Shown here in pieces: positions 35,407 to 39,389 of a stretch of DNA of 39,389 nucleotides. Source of the stretch: Planctomycetota bacterium (GTDB lineage: Bacteria > Planctomycetota > Planctomycetia > Pirellulales > Pirellulaceae); contig JAFLCP010000068.1 in the NCBI GenBank assembly GCA_017303505.1, forward strand, positions 1 through 39,389, read 5' to 3'. The stretch's first letter is position 1, and every line of letters starts with the position of its first letter. Made by a program: the position numbers and the translations under genes. The notes below the pieces were generated by a model. That model worked only from the letters and a program-made list of their open reading frames with translations, had not been told where the DNA came from and did no database searches.

Positions 35407-38400
35407 CTATCTTCCTAGCGGCTGTCCCGATTGCAAATAGGAAAACAGGTCTCGGACTTGCTCTTCCGTTAGTTTGTCGAGCAATCCATCCGGCATGATG
35501 CTCTTCGCCGTCGCTTTGTATTCTTCGATGTCTTCCTTAGCGAGCGTGATGCTTTGTCCGCTGGCTTCGCGCAGAGTGACAACTTCTTCGTTATCATCCA
35601 CGACGAAGCCGGTTACAACGCGACCGTCAACGGTTAGAGCTTGGAAGGTCCTAAACCCTTCGCGAATCTCCTGGCTGGGTCGCAATATGCTCAAGAGCAT
35701 GGTGCTGCGATCATCGCGATTGTAGCGAGTCAATTCCGGGCCAATGTCACCTCCTTCATTGAAGAGCTTGTGACATTTGCCGCAATTCTCAAGGAAGAGC
35801 GTTTTGCCCTGATAAGGATTGCCACCACTGGTATCAAGAGTCTTGCTCCATCGAGCTAACTCGACGCGAGTTCCTTCATCATCGAGCGGTTTGGTTTCGG
35901 GGACTAATTGCTGTAGCTTCTGTTGCAAAGTGATTGAGTCATGACTAGCCAAAAGATCGCGGATCTCTCCGGTAATGGTCGCAGCGGATATTTGTTTCCC
36001 TTCGATGGCCATTAAGATTTTAAGGCTTGAAGATTCACGACGGGCCAGTATTCGCAACAAGGCGGCTTGAACATCGTTGGGGAAAGAAGGCAATTGCTCA
36101 AGTAAGCCTTCGACAACTCGCGGAGAGGAAACCGATTCCAATGCGTAAAGCGCCTCGATACGTGTCGAGTTTGGCTGATCGGATGTGGCTAATTCGAGCA
36201 GGTCCTTTTCGAAAGCGGAGTCGCGGATTAGGCCTATAGTTTGCAAGAGTTTGAGCTTATCTTCGGTCTTTGTCTGCGGGTCGCGCAACAGTCGTTGGGC
36301 TTCGGCGATGGCTCCTTCATCCTTAAGTCGCAATCGCAAAGCTAAAGTACCGCCACCCGAAGCGAGGACAGCCTGGACCAACTCGGTTGGCAAATCAAGC
36401 GAAACACGCGAAGCGGTTCCTTGATCGAAACCCCGCTGCAATCCGACGACTGCTTTCGTCGATTCGTTCAGTGCGGCACGGTACATACTGGCAACATCCA
36501 GGGCGTCCTTGCGGGTTTGTGTACTCAGAAGTTTTCGCACGACGCGCTCAGACACAAATTCAACCAACCAATACGACTTCCAAGCAGCGGGATCGTTCAA
36601 CCATGTCAGTAGTTCTTTGCGACCTGTCTGTAAATGGGGTTCGAGCCCCCACCACAACAATAAACCATAGTTCGGGTCATCGCCCATCGATTCCTTGTTG
36701 GAGAGTGTTTGGATAATGGCAATCGCGTCTGCTGCCGCCAGTCTTTTCGCGGTGCACGCCAATTGACAAAGTACTTCGGGATGTGTCTCGGATGTTGCCA
36801 GTTTCCGTAGTTCGGGAGCATATTCGCTCGCCGAATCTTGCCAGTCGCCGATCAAACGAACGCTCCACATGCGTACCGCCGGATTGGTATGATTCAAAGC
36901 CATGATCCAATCTTCGCGACGCATGTTCCCCAAACGCTGCAAAATCCAGAGAGCTTCTAAGGGCGCGTAGATGTGATCTTGTTTCAACGTTTCCCTCAGT
37001 TGCGCGACAACTTGCTCATGGTTGGTGTGGGCTTGCTGAATGAGCCATTCACGGGTCACGGCACGGATCGCTTGCGACGGACTGGAAAGTTGTTGCACTT
37101 GTTGTGCCAGATCCATCTTCGATACGAGGGCTAATTGATTGAGAGAGCGTTGCGGTTTTCCCGAACTGCTGATGCGATAAACTCGACCTGTGTTAGAGTC
37201 GAGCATTCCCAGGTAATGCTGCCCGTGGGCAATAAACTCTTCACACCAATCGGCTACATAGACATTGCCGTCGGGCCCAACTTGGATATCGATGGGGCGG
37301 AAGGCAAAATCCTTGGTAGAGATGGTGTTTTCGAGATCTTCGGTGGCAAAAGTTCCACCGCGAGGCGACATGCGGGAAAGTACCACGGTACCTTTTAATG
37401 GATCGACCGCGAGCAGTTGTTGATGAAAACGAGTTGGCAATTCGATGTCGCTGTATCGCGTGAGCGCGTGAGAAAATCTTGGTGTCGGAGGATGTTGCAT
37501 ATAGCCCAAAAATCCATAGGCATAAGGATTACTCACGACCCCATGTTTGAATTCATCTTTGCGATAGTAGGCTCCTTGCCAATAGTGGAAGCCGCGAGTG
37601 TCGTTACCGTTGTGACCTGAATAGAGTCGCCCCTCTGCATCGAAGGTCACACAAAACGCATTGCCACCTCCCTCGGCAAATATTTCATAGCGCTTGGTTG
37701 GGGGATGATAACGCCAAATAGCTGCACCCTCGCATTGCAACGGTGGGCCTTCGCGCCCGGCCACCACAATGGAACTTGAGACGGTACTCCCCATCGCACC
37801 ATAAATCCAACCGTCTGGCCCCAGTCGTAATGAATTAGCAATCGAATGGGTATCCTCCATTCCGAACCCTGTTAAATGAACTTCAGGGGGACCGTCGGCT
37901 TGAAGATCGTGATTGTTATCGCGATAGAACAAGAGATAAGGCGGATTGAGAACCCAAACCCCCTCCGGCGTTGGCAAAGCCGAACTGGTGATATTCAGTC
38001 CGTCGATGAAAGTATGATGTTCTTCAAACTTGCCATCTCCATCGCGGTCTTCATGAACCGAGATTCGATCTTTTCCTTTCGGCCCATTCGGTGGCGGAGC
38101 TGGGAAGATGTCATAGACGGCCCGATAAAACTTGTCGCGCGATACGATCTTCATTCCGGCTGGATAGGGATATTGACGATATTCGGCGATCCATAATCGT
38201 CCAGCCGAATCAAAAGTCATGCCTACCGGTTGGCCAACTTCTGGCTCCGCCAATAACTGTTCTACTTTCAGCCCATCGGTGACGGTCATCGCCGCCAAGC
38301 TTTCCGCTGGCTCCATATGTCGCGTCGGTTGGAACTCTGCAGGTGCGGCCAATGGAGCGGTTCCGGGAACAACTTTATCGAAGGCTTGGTAGTTCGCTGG

Positions 38401-39036
38401 AAGTTGATCCCAGGAGATTGTGTCGACTGAAGCGGTGGTCATAAGCCATGACCCCGCTAGAGAAATCTCTTCGTGATAACTGGCGAGATTTGGTGCGGCG
38501 ATCGTGGAGATATTCTTCCAATCGTCAGCCTCAATGAGTACGTCAATTTGTGCGATTCGATCTTTCTTGAGAATACCGTACGGCACAGCTAAACGTTGAT
38601 ACGTTACTTTCGCTTGGTTTTGTTCTTCGACAACTTCAGTGCTTCTAACGAGGACAGGACTTCCAAGATCACGACCGTTGACCCACCATTTTCCTTTTGG
38701 AAACGTTTCGGGAATCAGCAAGGAGATGGATTGCGTGATAACGCTGGGACCTGATGCATCTGTCCATCCGGATGGAGCGTTGCAATAGGCTCTGAGCCGA
38801 ACACTCTTTCCCTGAACCGATTTGAGAGAAGCGGGTAAAGCTTCTGTCCCTTTGGGAAGTTCAGTAGAACTCCAATCAATCGAGGTTTGATAGGCATGGC
38901 TGGTTACTGTCGTTAGTACAACTACCAGGGCGAAGAGGAAATTCATTTTCAACCAAGGAGCACAATCGCTTAGAGACAGCTTGCGGGACATGGCAAATCC
39001 AAGGTGAGATAAACAAAGAGGGAAAAGGTGGGGCAT
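35407..39036 (-). CDS. PVC-type cytochrome: dehydrogenase propeller, HEAT-like repeats, C-terminal heme domain
   Basis: A 1209-residue exported protein typical of Planctomycetes and Verrucomicrobia. The signal/anchor core is NFLFALVVVLTTVTSHA. A propeller at about 250-640 (TIGR02604-like membrane-bound dehydrogenase domain) contains GMTFDSAGRLWIAEYRQYP, SIANSLRLGPDGWIYGAMG and IDIQVGPDGNVYVADWCEE. Helical HEAT-like repeats fill about 660-1040. The TIGR02603-like heme domain has CGKCH (1085-1089) and the downstream IMPDGLL with Met1181 as the probable axial ligand. It probably oxidises a carbohydrate-type substrate in the periplasm and passes electrons to heme. AGAGG about 8 bases upstream supports the ATG at 39036; starts at 38991 and 38946 are alternatives closer to the signal core. 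Confidence 0.93.
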   Translation of the reverse strand: MPHLFPLCLSHLGFAMSRKLSLSDCAPWLKMNFLFALVVVLTTVTSHAYQTSIDWSSTELPKGTEALPASLKSVQGKSVRLRAYCNAPSGWTDASGPSVITQSISLLIPETFPKGKWWVNGRDLGSPVLVRSTEVVEEQNQAKVTYQRLAVPYGILKKDRIAQIDVLIEADDWKNISTIAAPNLASYHEEISLAGSWLMTTASVDTISWDQLPANYQAFDKVVPGTAPLAAPAEFQPTRHMEPAESLAAMTVTDGLKVEQLLAEPEVGQPVGMTFDSAGRLWIAEYRQYPYPAGMKIVSRDKFYRAVYDIFPAPPPNGPKGKDRISVHEDRDGDGKFEEHHTFIDGLNITSSALPTPEGVWVLNPPYLLFYRDNNHDLQADGPPEVHLTGFGMEDTHSIANSLRLGPDGWIYGAMGSTVSSSIVVAGREGPPLQCEGAAIWRYHPPTKRYEIFAEGGGNAFCVTFDAEGRLYSGHNGNDTRGFHYWQGAYYRKDEFKHGVVSNPYAYGFLGYMQHPPTPRFSHALTRYSDIELPTRFHQQLLAVDPLKGTVVLSRMSPRGGTFATEDLENTISTKDFAFRPIDIQVGPDGNVYVADWCEEFIAHGQHYLGMLDSNTGRVYRISSSGKPQRSLNQLALVSKMDLAQQVQQLSSPSQAIRAVTREWLIQQAHTNHEQVVAQLRETLKQDHIYAPLEALWILQRLGNMRREDWIMALNHTNPAVRMWSVRLIGDWQDSASEYAPELRKLATSETHPEVLCQLACTAKRLAAADAIAIIQTLSNKESMGDDPNYGLLLWWGLEPHLQTGRKELLTWLNDPAAWKSYWLVEFVSERVVRKLLSTQTRKDALDVASMYRAALNESTKAVVGLQRGFDQGTASRVSLDLPTELVQAVLASGGGTLALRLRLKDEGAIAEAQRLLRDPQTKTEDKLKLLQTIGLIRDSAFEKDLLELATSDQPNSTRIEALYALESVSSPRVVEGLLEQLPSFPNDVQAALLRILARRESSSLKILMAIEGKQISAATITGEIRDLLASHDSITLQQKLQQLVPETKPLDDEGTRVELARWSKTLDTSGGNPYQGKTLFLENCGKCHKLFNEGGDIGPELTRYNRDDRSTMLLSILRPSQEIREGFRTFQALTVDGRVVTGFVVDDNEEVVTLREASGQSITLAKEDIEEYKATAKSIMPDGLLDKLTEEQVRDLFSYLQSGQPLGR

Positions 39037-39097
39037 TCATTTTACCTCTTCTCGACGCCGAACGCACTAGGCAGAGCCGCCTATTTTTGTGGTCATC

Positions 39098-39389
39098 AGC
39101 CGACAGCGTTAGCTGCGGTTTTATTTTTCCATCGGTACTCGGTCCCAATTTCACACGATGTTGCCAACAGGTGTGACGGTGTAGGGTGTGTCAAAACACA
39201 TCGTGCGTTGGACGCATCGTCCTATTAGCCGACAGCGTTAGCTGCGGTTTTACTTTTCCATCGGTACACGGTCCCAATTGCGCACGATGTTGCCAACAGG
39301 TGTGACGGCATAGGGTGTGTCAAAACACACCGCGCGTTGGACGCGTCGTCCAATCAGCCGACAGCGTTAGCTGCGGTTTTGCCTTTCCA
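39098..39389. repeat. 129-bp tandem repeat, 2.3 copies, cut by the window end
   Basis: AGCCGACAGCGTTAGCTGCG begins at 39098, 39227 and 39356, giving an exact period of 129 bp. Each unit can form three hairpins: CAGC-GTTA-GCTG, TGTGT-CAAA-ACACA and a five-pair stem with a TGG loop. The third stem shows T204:A216 in unit one and C333:G345 in unit two (39xxx numbering), a compensatory change. The array lies upstream of the giant PVC cytochrome gene and continues past the window. No coding frame is present. Confidence 0.9.

Noticed and set aside
39098..39389. CRISPR array at the right edge
   Set aside because: The units are whole 129-bp tandem copies with similar sequence throughout, not short repeats separated by unrelated spacers.

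Overview
The window looks like chromosomal DNA of a planctomycete, most likely of the Pirellulales (order inferred). The evidence is a set of families largely confined to Planctomycetes: a DUF1207 outer-membrane-type protein, a TIGR03009-type protein, and a 1209-residue PVC-type cytochrome with a C-terminal CxxCH heme domain. There is also a Tat-exported TIM-barrel protein, and an archaeal-like tetrahydromethanopterin (H4MPT) biosynthesis cluster, which among bacteria is known mainly from Planctomycetes and methylotrophic Proteobacteria. I see no rRNA, tRNA, CRISPR array, transposase or phage gene. Gene density is high, and the few longer gaps hold palindromic or tandem repeats.

Layout. 1-544 is a composite of palindrome-bounded 141-bp repeats. 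545-4433 (minus) holds an SDR epimerase and UvrA. 4651-6387 (plus) holds a dGTPase-like HD hydrolase and a CYTH protein. 6416-9408 (minus) is an overlapping NatA/NatB-type ABC exporter pair whose permease is fused to a CPBP (CAAX-like) protease. 9409-9965 is repeat-rich and non-coding. 9966-11905 (minus) is mqnA-mqnC of the futalosine menaquinone pathway. 12038-12778 (minus) is an RluA-type pseudouridine synthase.

12920-18255 (plus) is the most informative block: a dihydropteroate-synthase-like protein, pabB, pabA, a DUF447 protein and beta-ribofuranosylaminobenzene 5'-phosphate (RFAP) synthase. PabB/PabA make aminodeoxychorismate, the 4-aminobenzoate precursor. RFAP synthase joins 4-aminobenzoate to PRPP. 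The DHPS-like protein is a candidate for joining the product to the pterin. A class IV aminotransferase at 19461-20384 (minus) could supply the missing lyase step (PabC). A 7/8-bp microsatellite with inverted copies splits this operon between pabA and the DUF447 gene.

18290-27962 mixes exported or envelope proteins: a Tat-exported TIM barrel, an alpha/beta hydrolase, a small Cys-rich lipoprotein, a transglutaminase-like protein behind a consensus-quality sigma-54 site, DUF1207, TIGR03009 and an FG-GAP/VCBS protein. 27987-29945 is acetyl-CoA synthetase. 30118-34472 is a translationally coupled pair: a three-part secreted protein (CBM9-like, sugar-dehydrogenase propeller, diheme cytochrome) and a beta-CASP metallo-beta-lactamase RNase. 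34659-35258 is a lone cytochrome oxidase subunit III. 35407-39036 is the giant PVC cytochrome. The window ends in a 129-bp tandem repeat whose hairpin shows a compensatory base change between copies.
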